From Sporosarcina sp. JAI121 (GTDB taxonomy: Bacteria; Bacillota; Bacilli; Bacillales_A; Planococcaceae), in the NCBI RefSeq assembly GCF_013408665.1, contig NZ_JACCCL010000001.1, positions 1 through 64,000 of the forward strand: a stretch of DNA of 64,000 bases, given 5' to 3'. The position numbers and the translations under genes are program-made. Each line of letters starts with the position of its first letter. Position 1 is the stretch's first letter. The notes under the pieces were generated by a model that saw only the letters and a list, made by a program, of their open reading frames with translations, made no database searches and had not been told where the DNA came from. Shown here piece by piece: positions 7,958 through 16,278 of the stretch.

Positions 7958-7987
7958 TAGAATAATTAGTTCATATCAATTATTCTA
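7958..7987. promoter_or_regulatory. 10-10-10 inverted repeat over the bioY -10 region
   Basis: TAGAATAATT, a 10-nt spacer, then AATTATTCTA: both arms are perfect. The arm nearer the promoter contains the -10 (TAGAAT on the minus strand). The size and position suggest an operator for a second, unidentified repressor or an RNA hairpin at the start of the transcript. Confidence 0.7.
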
Positions 7988-8011
7988 AGCTCCACCGACT
8001 AGTTGTGTCAA
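7982..8011 (-). promoter_or_regulatory. SigA-type promoter of the bioY cluster
   Basis: On the minus strand, TTGACA (8011-8006), an 18-nt spacer and TAGAAT (7987-7982). It lies about 45 nt before the bioY start and is overlapped by two possible operators. Confidence 0.8.
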
Positions 8012-8034
8012 CACGAAATTATATATGGTTAACA
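8006..8034. promoter_or_regulatory. candidate BirA operator
   Basis: On the minus strand, TGTTAAC, 15 nt, GTTGACA. The B. subtilis biotin operator as I recall it is TGTTAAC, 15 nt, GTTAACA, so one core base differs, and that base turns the half-site into the -35 box. BirA with biotinyl-AMP bound here would block the bioY promoter. This agrees with the known BirA control of yhfUTS in B. subtilis. Confidence 0.7.
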
Positions 8035-8055
8035 TATTATGATTTGGAAAAGAAA

Positions 8056-8086
8056 ATATCCACCCCAATAAGTTTGAGGTGGATAT
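8056..8086 (-). terminator. terminator of topB
   Basis: ATATCCACC pairs with GGTGGATAT, and on the minus strand the hairpin is followed by TTTTCTTTTCC. It lies 20 nt past the topB stop. Confidence 0.75.
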
Positions 8087-8105
8087 CATTTATGGTTCAA
8101 AACGT

Positions 8106-10247
8106 TTAGAACTCAATGTTTATTTTCCCATTCACAAGCGTTAATGCAGCATCAAATTTCTTGTCGGAATTGGAGATAAAGCCTTTTATAATGTTCGTTT
8201 TCCCTTTTGTACAAAGTAGTTTAACTTGAGTGGGCGTGAGCTTTTTCTTCAAAAAGACAGCGGGGAATGTCTGCTTGCATCCACTTGCATATGCACTACA
8301 GCCGTAAAATGCCTTTCTTGCGACGATGACGCCTTGTTTACAGGAAGGACATGATACGATGCCGTTTTGAACGGTTCCCCCAGATGAGGAGGCAGAAGGA
8401 GAAGTCAGTTTCACATCAATCTTCTGCGATTTTAGCTGACCCGGCACTTCTTCCAATAAGCTATAAATGAACTTCGCGATGCTCCCTAGAAAACGTTCCT
8501 GCGTTCCTTCACCGTTACCGATCTTTCGCAAATATGCCTCCCATTTGGCTGTCATGGACGGGCTTGCGAGAAGATTCCCTTCGATTGCCTGACAGAGTAT
8601 ACGACCTTTATCGGTAATGGAAACGATGTTTTTGGTCACGTCGATATAACCGTGCCGTTTGATCGTTTCGATGATTCCGCTTCGGGTCGCTTCTGTACCG
8701 AGACCTTCAATTTCCTTCAAAATATCAGTTTCTTTTTTATCCTCTACGAGCTTCCCGCAAGTTTTCATCATTGCAATAAGCTGGCCTTCTGTATACGGTT
8801 TTGGCGGCATCGTTTTGCCCTCTTTAATGCCGATATCACTTTCAACGGGTTCATGCATCGTAAGCGGGGGCAGCGTTGGTTCTTCTTTATCCTTATCGTT
8901 TCCCTTTGCTGAACGGACAAACAACGCTTTCCATCCTTTATCGCGTTCCGTCTTACCGACCGTGAAGAAGGGGAGGTCGTTAACATCTGTCGTCACTTTC
9001 GTTTCGGTGTACAGATAATCAGTATGGAATATAGCTAGTGTGGTACGGACAACTTCTTCATATAAGTTGCGTTCAATGGTAGATAATCCAGCAAGCACCC
9101 CTTGCGCTGGGATTTTCTTCGTCGGAATGATCGCATGATGCTCCTGTACTTTTGCGCTGTCAACGTAGCGCTTTTTCGGAGCGAGTGATGCGATAGGGAA
9201 AGAGTGGCCGATAAGTTGTTGATATTCAGTCACTTGTCCGGCAAGATAGTTGAATTCACTTGGTGTGATATATCGAGAATCAGTCCTTGGATACGTCACA
9301 AGTTTCTTTTCATAAAGTCCTTGCATCGTCTTCAACACATTCGCGGGACTCGTCTTCCATAAGCGGTTTGCCGTTGCCTGCAGAGTAGACAATGCGTGCA
9401 ACTGAGGCGGCGGCGTCCGTTTATCGACTGTTTCTACGGAAGTGACGACACCCGGTGATTTTGGATGAATGTTATGTTTTGCAAGAAGTTCACGGATAAT
9501 TTCTCTCTTCGGTTCCTTTGCTTTCGCTTTCCCTTTGTACGTTCCGTTTTCGGCAGTAAACGTTGCTTCAATTTCATAAAACGGTTCTGAAACGAAAGCT
9601 TCAATTTCCTTTTGCCGCTGATAAATAAGGTAAACAGTCGGTGATTGTACACGCCCAATTGAAAACACGTCCCGGATTCCGCGTGCTTGCAACAGAAGTG
9701 AATAAAGGCGAGAGCCATTCATCCCGACGAGCCAATCACTGATTTGGCGGGCTTTCGCTTCCTCATACATTAAAAGGTCTTTGCGGTTGTCCTGTAAATT
9801 CGCAAATCCTTTCCGCACTTCATCGACTTCGAGCGAATTGATCCAAAGCCGCTTTATCGTTTGGTTTTTAGCGCCTGTTTGATAATAAATGCTATAGAAG
9901 ATATTGGAACCTTCACGATCCACGTCGCACGCGTTAATGACAGTGTCTGTCCCTTTAATGAGCTTTTTTACAATGGTGAACTGCTTGCTTTTCCCTTTTG
10001 CAACCTGAAACTCATATTGTTCCGGCAAGATTGGCAAACTGGCGAGAGACCATTTGGCCCATTTAGGATCATACTCTTTCGGTTCTTTTAATTCGACAAG
10101 GTGACCGATTCCCCAGGTAATATATGCCCCGTCCGAAAAAATAGGGGAAGGTAAGATTTCCAAATAGCCTTCATGTCGACGCACTGAAAAAGCATCCGCA
10201 TATGCTTTCGCCTGACTTGGTTTTTCAGCAAGAATGACTGGTTTCAT
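8106..10247 (-). CDS. topB: DNA topoisomerase III
   Basis: 713 residues of type IA topoisomerase, which passes single DNA strands through a transient break. The N-terminal Toprim domain starts MKPVILAEKPSQAKAYADAF and contains DVDREG; the catalytic tyrosine is in TYPRTDSRYI. A C-terminal zinc-type segment has CPSC, then GCSAYASGC. The ATG at 10247 is chosen because GGGGTG stands 5 nt upstream and this gives the family N-terminus; the frame is open 11 codons further without a better site. A degraded copy of its 5' region lies at 11195-11360. Confidence 0.95.
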   Translation of the reverse strand: MKPVILAEKPSQAKAYADAFSVRRHEGYLEILPSPIFSDGAYITWGIGHLVELKEPKEYDPKWAKWSLASLPILPEQYEFQVAKGKSKQFTIVKKLIKGTDTVINACDVDREGSNIFYSIYYQTGAKNQTIKRLWINSLEVDEVRKGFANLQDNRKDLLMYEEAKARQISDWLVGMNGSRLYSLLLQARGIRDVFSIGRVQSPTVYLIYQRQKEIEAFVSEPFYEIEATFTAENGTYKGKAKAKEPKREIIRELLAKHNIHPKSPGVVTSVETVDKRTPPPQLHALSTLQATANRLWKTSPANVLKTMQGLYEKKLVTYPRTDSRYITPSEFNYLAGQVTEYQQLIGHSFPIASLAPKKRYVDSAKVQEHHAIIPTKKIPAQGVLAGLSTIERNLYEEVVRTTLAIFHTDYLYTETKVTTDVNDLPFFTVGKTERDKGWKALFVRSAKGNDKDKEEPTLPPLTMHEPVESDIGIKEGKTMPPKPYTEGQLIAMMKTCGKLVEDKKETDILKEIEGLGTEATRSGIIETIKRHGYIDVTKNIVSITDKGRILCQAIEGNLLASPSMTAKWEAYLRKIGNGEGTQERFLGSIAKFIYSLLEEVPGQLKSQKIDVKLTSPSASSSGGTVQNGIVSCPSCKQGVIVARKAFYGCSAYASGCKQTFPAVFLKKKLTPTQVKLLCTKGKTNIIKGFISNSDKKFDAALTLVNGKINIEF

Positions 10248-10380
10248 AACAACACCCCATTTCTTTGAGCGATAAAACATTCGTTCTTATCATTAGATTA
10301 TCACATAAGTAAAGGAGGTTTCCAAATTCATAGTTAGGTAGGGGGGTGTTTGGGTGATTGGTATTTTTTTTAATAAGCAT

Positions 10381-10408
10381 AACCCCGTTCTAGATTTAGA
10401 ACGGGGTT
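10381..10408. terminator. strong hairpin downstream of the yiaA-like gene
   Basis: AACCCCGTTCTA pairs perfectly with TAGAACGGGGTT around a 4-nt loop. There is no T run directly after it on the minus strand, so efficiency as a terminator is uncertain. Confidence 0.6.
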
Positions 10409-10456
10409 AACATATTGTTGTTTAATTCGACAATCGTCAAGTCAACGGAAAGTAAC

Positions 10457-10927
10457 TTAATCTATTTCTCTTGCCTTCTGTGTATCTCTAACATTTTTCT
10501 GAACTGTTATCGTTGCAAATATACTTAGAACAAAAGCCATACCATAAAATCCTTTTTCACTTAAAACGATACTTCCTGCATTGTATAAACCGATGGCCAT
10601 TAATAAAATAGATATGATAAGTGCAAACCAGCTAATACCATAATAAACATTTGTGACTGGTATTCCTTCATCTTTATCTCTTACTGCTTTTTGTAAAGAT
10701 ACAGATGAGTAGAGTCCGAATATTAAAATTGCAAAGTAGTAACCTTTTTCATTCAGTTCCATAGCTGCATTATACAAACCTAAAAGATAAGCTGATACTC
10801 CTATTAACAGCGCTGCCAAGGAAGCTCCTTTGAAAGTTGCAGTGGGTTCTCCATGTTTTCTTTCTACTTTCATCTTTGAATCACTTTGCTTTCCCTTATT
10901 AAATAGATCTTCATTATCGTTAGTCAA
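10457..10927 (-). CDS. YiaA/YiaB-type four-helix membrane protein
   Basis: 156 residues: a charged N-terminal tail (about 1-33) then two copies of the two-helix YiaAB unit. The first has GLYNAAMELNEKGYYFAIL and LQKAVRD, the second GLYNAGSIVLSEKGFYGMA and VQKNVRD. The family is of unknown function. The TTG start has GGGAGGG 8 nt upstream. The gene stands alone between a hairpin and a long non-coding stretch. Confidence 0.85.
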   Translation of the reverse strand: MTNDNEDLFNKGKQSDSKMKVERKHGEPTATFKGASLAALLIGVSAYLLGLYNAAMELNEKGYYFAILIFGLYSSVSLQKAVRDKDEGIPVTNVYYGISWFALIISILLMAIGLYNAGSIVLSEKGFYGMAFVLSIFATITVQKNVRDTQKAREID

Positions 10928-11194
10928 TAAATGTTCCCTCCCCTTTAGACAATCATATCCAAACGAGTATAAATCGGCAATTTTTTAAAAAAATCCCATA
11001 TTTTCTACAAATAGTCGAGATTTATTTTAATAATTCTCTTCGTAAATAAGAGTAAATAACCGTTTGATATAGCTGAATGGGGTTTTCTTATTATTGGAAA
11101 CCTTATATTCGTATTTACTTGGAAGAAGCGGTAATGAAGACAAATTTCACGATACCTATTTCTTTAGTGTTCTTTAGACTCTTTTCATGAGATT

Positions 11195-11360
11195 TTCACA
11201 ATGGTGAATCGCTTTCTTTTCCTCTTGATACCTGAAAACCATATTGTTCCGATTAGATGGGCAAACTGGCGAGGGTCCACTTGGTACATTTAGGATTGTA
11301 CTCTTTCAGTACTTTCAACTTAATGAGATGGTCGATTCGCCAAGTAATATATGCACCTCC
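11195..11360 (-). pseudogene. degraded fragment of a second topB
   Basis: The plus strand here (TTTTCACAATGGTGAA, CATATTGTTCCG, GGCAAACTGGCGAG, CATTTAGGAT, AAGTAATATATGC) follows topB at 9968-10130 base by base with scattered changes and small gaps. It corresponds to roughly residues 35-95 of topoisomerase III. Frames are broken, so this is a relic of duplication or of a lost paralogue. Confidence 0.8.
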
Positions 11361-11370
11361 TGTAAGAGTT

Positions 11371-11412
11371 GAAACAAACGTGAAATTCGTTTTTGTTTGG
11401 GTGACTGCCACC
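11371..11412. repeat. shortened copy of the 82-bp GGTGACAG repeat
   Basis: AAACAAACGTGAAA at the left and TTTGTTTGGGTGACTGCCACC-like bases at the right resemble the two ends of the 82-bp element at 49756-49837, with the middle missing. It lies within gene debris. Confidence 0.45.
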
Positions 11413-11414
11413 CT

Positions 11415-11836
11415 TTCACTAATATGCGGCAACCTGTTCAGGTAGACTCCTACTTCACCAAAGGAATTGCCGTAGGGAAAACACTGAGGGGCTGGTTTGA
11501 TCTGGATTATGCTTTAAAGCGTTGGTTTGGGGGATTCTCGTACAGCAGATCAATTTGACATACAAGTAATCATTATAAAGGCGGCTGGTTGAAAAATTCG
11601 GAAGGTCAATTGAATGGGAGGGGCGTCAGTTTTGGATTTTTCCTGAAGCGAAAGACATTGCTAACCTGACAATTGAAGACATAGCCCCGATAGCTGATGT
11701 CGGGTTGCATATTGCAATTAAACATGTAACAGGTGCAGAAGAGAAGCCGACGAAAGAAGAAATATTGAAACTAACTGCCTTCGGTAAGGCTGGAGATTCT
11801 ATGCGACTTTTCATTTTTTGGCGATTTTTGTATTGA
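11415..11836 (+). pseudogene. frameshifted relic of an unrecognised gene
   Basis: Two plus-strand frames joined by shifts look protein-like. One (about 11450-11560) reads FTKGIAVGKTLRGWFDLDY and so on. Another (about 11580-11836) reads FGRSIEWEGRQFWIFPEA, then DIANLTIEDIAPIADVGLHI and ends KAGDSMRLFIFW. No start or ribosome site is present. I do not recognise the family. Together with the topB relic it marks a stretch of decaying DNA between 10.95 and 11.87 kb; the part at 10.95-11.19 kb shows nothing identifiable. Confidence 0.5.
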
Positions 11837-11865
11837 ATTAATACGAGTACATCTTTTATTGAAAT

Positions 11866-11906
11866 TAAAAAAGCCTTTCCTCCAACATCTAAGTCGTGGG
11901 AAAGGC
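11866..11906 (-). terminator. terminator of the MFS gene
   Basis: GCCTTTCC and GGAAAGGC form the stem, and on the minus strand it is followed by TTTTTT. It lies 17 nt after the MFS stop. Confidence 0.8.
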
Positions 11907-11922
11907 GCTTGATATGTCATTA

Positions 11923-13407
11923 TCAATTATTCTTTTTGGTTGGTTCATCCATTTCTCTGAGCTCTGCACGATAAACAGTAAATGCCAAGATAACAGCTAC
12001 GATAGATATGGCAAAAGCGATGAAATAAACAAGTTCGACACCCGCTACCATTGCTTCTCTAATTGTAGCTGGGTCATTAGGTGTATCTGCTTGTTGTAAA
12101 AACTTAAGTTGCCTAGCATTCATGATACTAATAAACACGGATACACCGATTGCACCTGCCACAGGCTGTAATGTCGACATAACTGCGGTTCCATGTGGGT
12201 ATAGTCGTTTAGGCAACTGGTTTAAACCGTTTGTCTCAGCAGGCATCATGATTGCCGAAACTGCTAACATTAATAAAATATAACCGACGATGACAACCCA
12301 TAAAGAAGTTTCAGTCGTCAATCTACTCATCATAAACATTGTTCCGCTTAAAACAAGTGTTGCAGGAATCATCAACACTCTAGGGCCGAACTTATCAAAA
12401 AGATGCCCCATAAACGGTGACATAATTCCATTCAAAATACTTCCTGGTAGGAGCACGAGTCCCGCTGTAGCTGCACTTAAGGCTAAGGGACCTTGCATAT
12501 AAATCGGCAAAATAATCTCTGACGCGAACATTGCCATGATAATAATTAAAAACATCAAAACTGCATGTGTAAACATAGGGTATTTAAACACCCTTAAATC
12601 CATGACAGGTTCTTCAAGTTTTAATTGCCTTATTACGAATAATGCAATCCCAGCGACTCCAGCAATGACCGCAATCAACACATTTGTACTCAAAAATCCA
12701 TCCGCACTTTCTCCCACTGAACTAAAACCATAAACAATGGATCCGAAACCAATTGTTGAGAAAATAATGGATATGATATCAATCTTCGGCTTGGTTACTT
12801 CTGAAACATTAATTAAATATTTGTAAGCAAAGAAAATGGAAAACAAAGAAAATGGAATGACAATAATGAACAAATAGCGCCAACCTAAGTATTCAACAAT
12901 AACACCAGAAAGCGTAGGTCCAATTGCGGGTGCAAACATAATGACAAGTCCTACTAAGCCCATAATTTTCCCGCGGTTATGTGGTGGGTAAATGAGTAAA
13001 AATACATTAAAAATGATAGGCATTAATAATCCCGTTCCAATTGCCTGGATTAATCGACCGACTAACAAAATTGAAAACGTTGGTGCACTCGCACATATAA
13101 TTGTCCCTATGGTGAAAATAATCATTGTACTTAAAAATAATTGTCGGGTTGTATACCATTGGAGTAATAATGCGGATACAGGGATTACAACTGCCATCAC
13201 AAGCATGAAACCTGTCGCCATCCATTGAACAGTCGTTAACGGTATTAAAAACTCTTCCATCAATGTGACGAGCGCAATATTTAATAGCGTTTCGTTTAAT
13301 ATCGCGAAAAAAGCACCAATAATTAGGGAAAGCATAATAGGTATAACCTTGACGTTCGGGTTATCCGCCAAATACTCGTACTTCTTTGGTTCTTCATTAT
13401 CTATCAT
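11923..13407 (-). CDS. 14-TM MFS drug:H+ antiporter (DHA2, EmrB/LmrB/QacA type)
   Basis: 494 residues with about 14 hydrophobic helices. Family marks are QWMATGFMLVMAVVIPVSA (motif D1 region), LLVGRLIQAIGTGLLMPI (motif C-like) and GPTLSGVIVEYLGWRYLF. Such pumps export toxic compounds with proton influx; the substrate is not visible. The ATG at 13407 has AAGGAG 10 nt upstream; a TTG two codons earlier is less likely. No regulator gene adjoins it. Confidence 0.88.
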   Translation of the reverse strand: MIDNEEPKKYEYLADNPNVKVIPIMLSLIIGAFFAILNETLLNIALVTLMEEFLIPLTTVQWMATGFMLVMAVVIPVSALLLQWYTTRQLFLSTMIIFTIGTIICASAPTFSILLVGRLIQAIGTGLLMPIIFNVFLLIYPPHNRGKIMGLVGLVIMFAPAIGPTLSGVIVEYLGWRYLFIIVIPFSLFSIFFAYKYLINVSEVTKPKIDIISIIFSTIGFGSIVYGFSSVGESADGFLSTNVLIAVIAGVAGIALFVIRQLKLEEPVMDLRVFKYPMFTHAVLMFLIIIMAMFASEIILPIYMQGPLALSAATAGLVLLPGSILNGIMSPFMGHLFDKFGPRVLMIPATLVLSGTMFMMSRLTTETSLWVVIVGYILLMLAVSAIMMPAETNGLNQLPKRLYPHGTAVMSTLQPVAGAIGVSVFISIMNARQLKFLQQADTPNDPATIREAMVAGVELVYFIAFAISIVAVILAFTVYRAELREMDEPTKKNN

Positions 13408-13850
13408 ATACAAAGATCTCCTTCTGTCCGTATTATTTTTTAATCACAATTTCTAGCTTGTGTTCTAAGTAGACGAAAAGGAGTATATCTACATAATTAA
13501 TCCGGGACGAGAACATTTTTCATCTTACAATAAGAATAGAGAGATGGATATGTTTAGAACAAAAAAAGAGAGAGTAGACCCTCTCCCTGTTTAATCTGGT
13601 TGAATTCCCCAAAAGTCAGACCTATTCGAATTCTGCACACAAGTAGAGACTTCATAGCTATTCACTAAGCCAAGCAAAGTGAATCGAAACCATACAGCTG
13701 CCGTTTTAATCCAATACTGAGTTCGAAAATTGTAAGATAATCCTATCATAACTTAATTTTGATAGCAATAACGTAGTTGGTCGGTTCATGAATGAATGAG
13801 TGACAGAGACCCAAAATAACTCATTTACAACTGTTATGATAGCGCAATAG

Positions 13851-13876
13851 GTGTGTAACCAAATTTGGTTACACAC
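13851..13876. repeat. 26-bp perfect palindrome in a gene-free stretch
   Basis: GTGTGTAACCAAA followed directly by its exact reverse complement TTTGGTTACACAC. The surrounding gap (13425-13977) has no credible gene; apart from this palindrome and the terminator at 13918 I see only weak hairpins such as the one near 13570. Confidence 0.75.
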
Positions 13877-13917
13877 TCACTAGCATTGCGTAGTATCCAA
13901 ATCAAAAAAGAATTGAA

Positions 13918-13970
13918 GGGGCTATCCCATAAGTCGTTGAATTCTCGACTTATGGGATAGCCCCTTTTTT
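13918..13970. terminator. terminator of dtpT
   Basis: GGGGCTATCCCATAAGTCG pairs perfectly with CGACTTATGGGATAGCCCC. T runs occur on both sides (TTTTTT on the plus strand, TTCTTTTTT on the minus strand), so it can work in both directions. Confidence 0.88.
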
Positions 13971-13977
13971 CACTTTA

Positions 13978-15465
13978 TTAACGAATGCCCCTCATATACC
14001 GCTGAATGATGGGCGAAGCTAGATAGAGAACGATACTAAGGATAATCGCAATCCCACCGATGATTCCGAAGTACATCATTTCCGTTTCTGCTGAATAGAA
14101 CTTGACGATTTGTGCGTTTAGTGCCTGTGCGGCTGCATTGGACAGGAACCAGAGGCTCATTGTCTGTGCGGAAAACGCGGCAGGTGCCAACTTCGTCGTT
14201 GCTGACAAACCAACGGGGGACAAGCATAATTCACCTATCATGACGATGAGGATACTAAGCACGAGCCAAAGAGGATTGACAAGTGTATCCGTTCCTCCGA
14301 AATAGCCAGGTAACAGAATAACAATGAACGATAATCCTGCAAATAATAACGCTAATGAAAACTTCTGCGGAATTGAAGGCTGACGGTCGCCAAGTTTAAC
14401 CCATAGCCAAGCGGCCACTGGGGCAAGTAAGACAATGAACAGTGCAGGTAAAGATTGGAACCAAGCTGGAGAAATCTCGAATCCCATAATATTGAGTTGC
14501 GTCCGCTTATCCGCATAGAGCGCAAGAATCGTCGAACCTTGTTCAGCAATCGCCCAGAACATGACAGAGGCCAGGAAAAGTGGAATATATGCGATAATCC
14601 GAGATCGCTCAACTTCATTTGTTTTCGGACTTCTGTACATGACAACGAAATAGATTGTCGGAATCAGGAATCCCAGAACTCCGACAAATGTGACGAAAGA
14701 TGCGATTGTAAGGAAACCGATTGAACTGGCAACTATAACGAGTGCAGTAATTGCAACTGCAGCGATTGAGAAAATGGTGAATACTTTTTTCTTCTCAACC
14801 GGTGACATTGGATTTGGGACTTGTGTACCTGCAAGCCCTAGATTTTTTTTCGTTAAAACAAACACAACTAAACCCAAAAACATCCCGATGGCAGCAATAC
14901 CGAATCCAAGATGGAAACTTTTTTTCATCAGGCTACCGATAATGAGCGGTGCAGTAAATGCGCCCAAGTTAATTCCCATATAAAAAATACTGAACCCAGA
15001 GTCGAGCCTGTTATCGTTTTCTGGATAAATGTCGCCCACCATACTCGATACATTTGGCTTCAATAGGCCTGTCCCAAGAACGATTAGCACCATAGAAGCG
15101 AAGAACATTGAAATGTTTCCGGGAATCGCAAGCGCAATATGTCCGAGCATAATTAGGATTCCGCCATAGAAAACCGCTTTTGACGTACCGAATAGCCGGT
15201 CTGCAAGCCAACCTCCGATAATCCCCGACATATAGACGAGTGCGCCGTAAATGGACATGATCGATAGTGCCGTCGTCTCATTTATTCCGAGACCGCCTTT
15301 TGTTACTTCGTAATACATATAATATACAAGGATTGCTCTCATTCCATAATAGGAGAAGCGCTCCCAAAATTCTGTGAAGAATAACGTAATTAAGCCTTTA
15401 GGGTGTCCAAAGAAACCTTTTTGAGGGACACTTTCTGCTATCTGTTGTCTGTTTAAGTTGGGCAT
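13978..15465 (-). CDS. dtpT: di-/tripeptide:H+ symporter, POT/PTR2 family
   Basis: 495 residues with the POT signature EFWERFSYYGMRAILVYY near the N-terminus (ExxERFxYYG), followed by 12 or more helices including GGWLADRLFG and FSIFYMGINLGAF. It imports di- and tripeptides using the proton gradient. AAGGAG precedes the ATG. A near-consensus catabolite-response element lies 35 nt upstream, so carbon control is likely. It is a single gene with its own terminator. Confidence 0.93.
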   Translation of the reverse strand: MPNLNRQQIAESVPQKGFFGHPKGLITLFFTEFWERFSYYGMRAILVYYMYYEVTKGGLGINETTALSIMSIYGALVYMSGIIGGWLADRLFGTSKAVFYGGILIMLGHIALAIPGNISMFFASMVLIVLGTGLLKPNVSSMVGDIYPENDNRLDSGFSIFYMGINLGAFTAPLIIGSLMKKSFHLGFGIAAIGMFLGLVVFVLTKKNLGLAGTQVPNPMSPVEKKKVFTIFSIAAVAITALVIVASSIGFLTIASFVTFVGVLGFLIPTIYFVVMYRSPKTNEVERSRIIAYIPLFLASVMFWAIAEQGSTILALYADKRTQLNIMGFEISPAWFQSLPALFIVLLAPVAAWLWVKLGDRQPSIPQKFSLALLFAGLSFIVILLPGYFGGTDTLVNPLWLVLSILIVMIGELCLSPVGLSATTKLAPAAFSAQTMSLWFLSNAAAQALNAQIVKFYSAETEMMYFGIIGGIAIILSIVLYLASPIIQRYMRGIR

Positions 15466-15499
15466 ACCGAATTCTCCTTATGAATTTTCTCATCATACA

Positions 15500-15513
15500 A
15501 TAAAGCGCTTTCA
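15500..15513. promoter_or_regulatory. candidate cre (CcpA site) upstream of dtpT
   Basis: On the minus strand TGAAAGCGCTTTAT, a near match to the palindromic cre consensus TGAAANCGNTTTCA. The site lies between about 35 and 48 nt before the dtpT start, where CcpA would repress. The remaining 15514-15800 holds no gene. Confidence 0.55.
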
Positions 15514-15807
15514 TTTATTGGATAGTAATGAAAGTTTTGAGTGAAAAAGTGTGTATGGGCCTTTGTAAATGGAACCTTTATTCCCCAGTGGCTTCCTGCT
15601 AGAGGAAAGAATAGTGATGTAGTCATTGTCCCCTTATCTACAATAGAGCTTTTTATTATTTTTACAAGCATTTATTTTGAATGTTCGTGTTAGCGTGGAA
15701 GTCTGTTGAAATATCCCGTTTTTTCTAATATATTCATCAATTTATGGCAAGTTTGTATAGGTCGCGATTATTTGTTATATTATAAGTAATATAAAATCTT
15801 TGACGTG

Positions 15808-16032
15808 ACCAAGTAAATAAGAATTGTGAAACAGAAAGTATAGCGACTTACTGAGAGCTATACCACCGCTTCTTGTTGAAACCTACCACTGAGATGTTAT
15901 GACAACATAACCGAGTCGTTTTCGTTACCAAACGTTTTAGAGGGCTTAACATGTCGTTAAGCTAAACGAAGGTGGTACCACGTCTACTCAGCATAAAGAC
16001 GTCCTTACATGAGGGCAGCTTTGTGTTTTTTT
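15808..16032 (+). promoter_or_regulatory. T-box leader, proline-specific
   Basis: The T-box core AAGGTGGTACCACG is at 15969-15982. Upstream, GAAA-CCT-ACC in the stem I region offers CCU followed by A as specifier, a proline codon. Downstream, AAAGACGTCCT and AGGGCAGCTTT form a terminator followed by seven T (16026-16032). Uncharged tRNA-Pro would favour readthrough into proS. The 5' end of the leader is approximate. Confidence 0.9.
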
Positions 16033-16049
16033 GTGTCCAGATTCAGAGC

Positions 16050-16256
16050 GCCCTGCGCTTTACTACTCGGTTCGCTGTCTAGACTCCAGGCGCCAACCCC
16101 TCGGGTCATAAGCCGTTTTGCTGTGGGGGCTGAAGTACGCCTCCTCGTGCCTGCGAGGAGGCAGGTATGCAGTCGTTGCGACAGGACGTCGCGATCTTAG
16201 ACTGCCTTCCATTTCACTTATGCCTGTCGGGGATGGACGGCGCCTTACGCTTTTCT
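16050..16256 (+). repeat. dispersed GC-rich leader repeat, copy 2
   Basis: It lies between the T-box terminator and the proS ribosome site. It shares ACTCCAGGCGCCAACCCC, TCGGGTCATAAGC, TTTTGCTGTGGGGGCTGAA and the end GGCGCCTTACGCTTTTCTAA with the element at 7251-7359. This copy has about 100 extra bases in the middle, including the strong stem GCCTCCTCG/CGAGGAGGC. Both copies end just before a Shine-Dalgarno. Confidence 0.75.
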
Positions 16257-16278
16257 AATTATAGGGGAGGTACTACTA

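Noticed and set aside
10930-11190. Possible promoter or small RNA in AT-rich stretch
   Set aside because: Only random AT-rich hexamers; no conserved structure seen.
13570-13592. Hairpin AGAGAG/CTCTCC as terminator
   Set aside because: Short, imperfect stem without a T run; lies before, not after, the adjacent gene.
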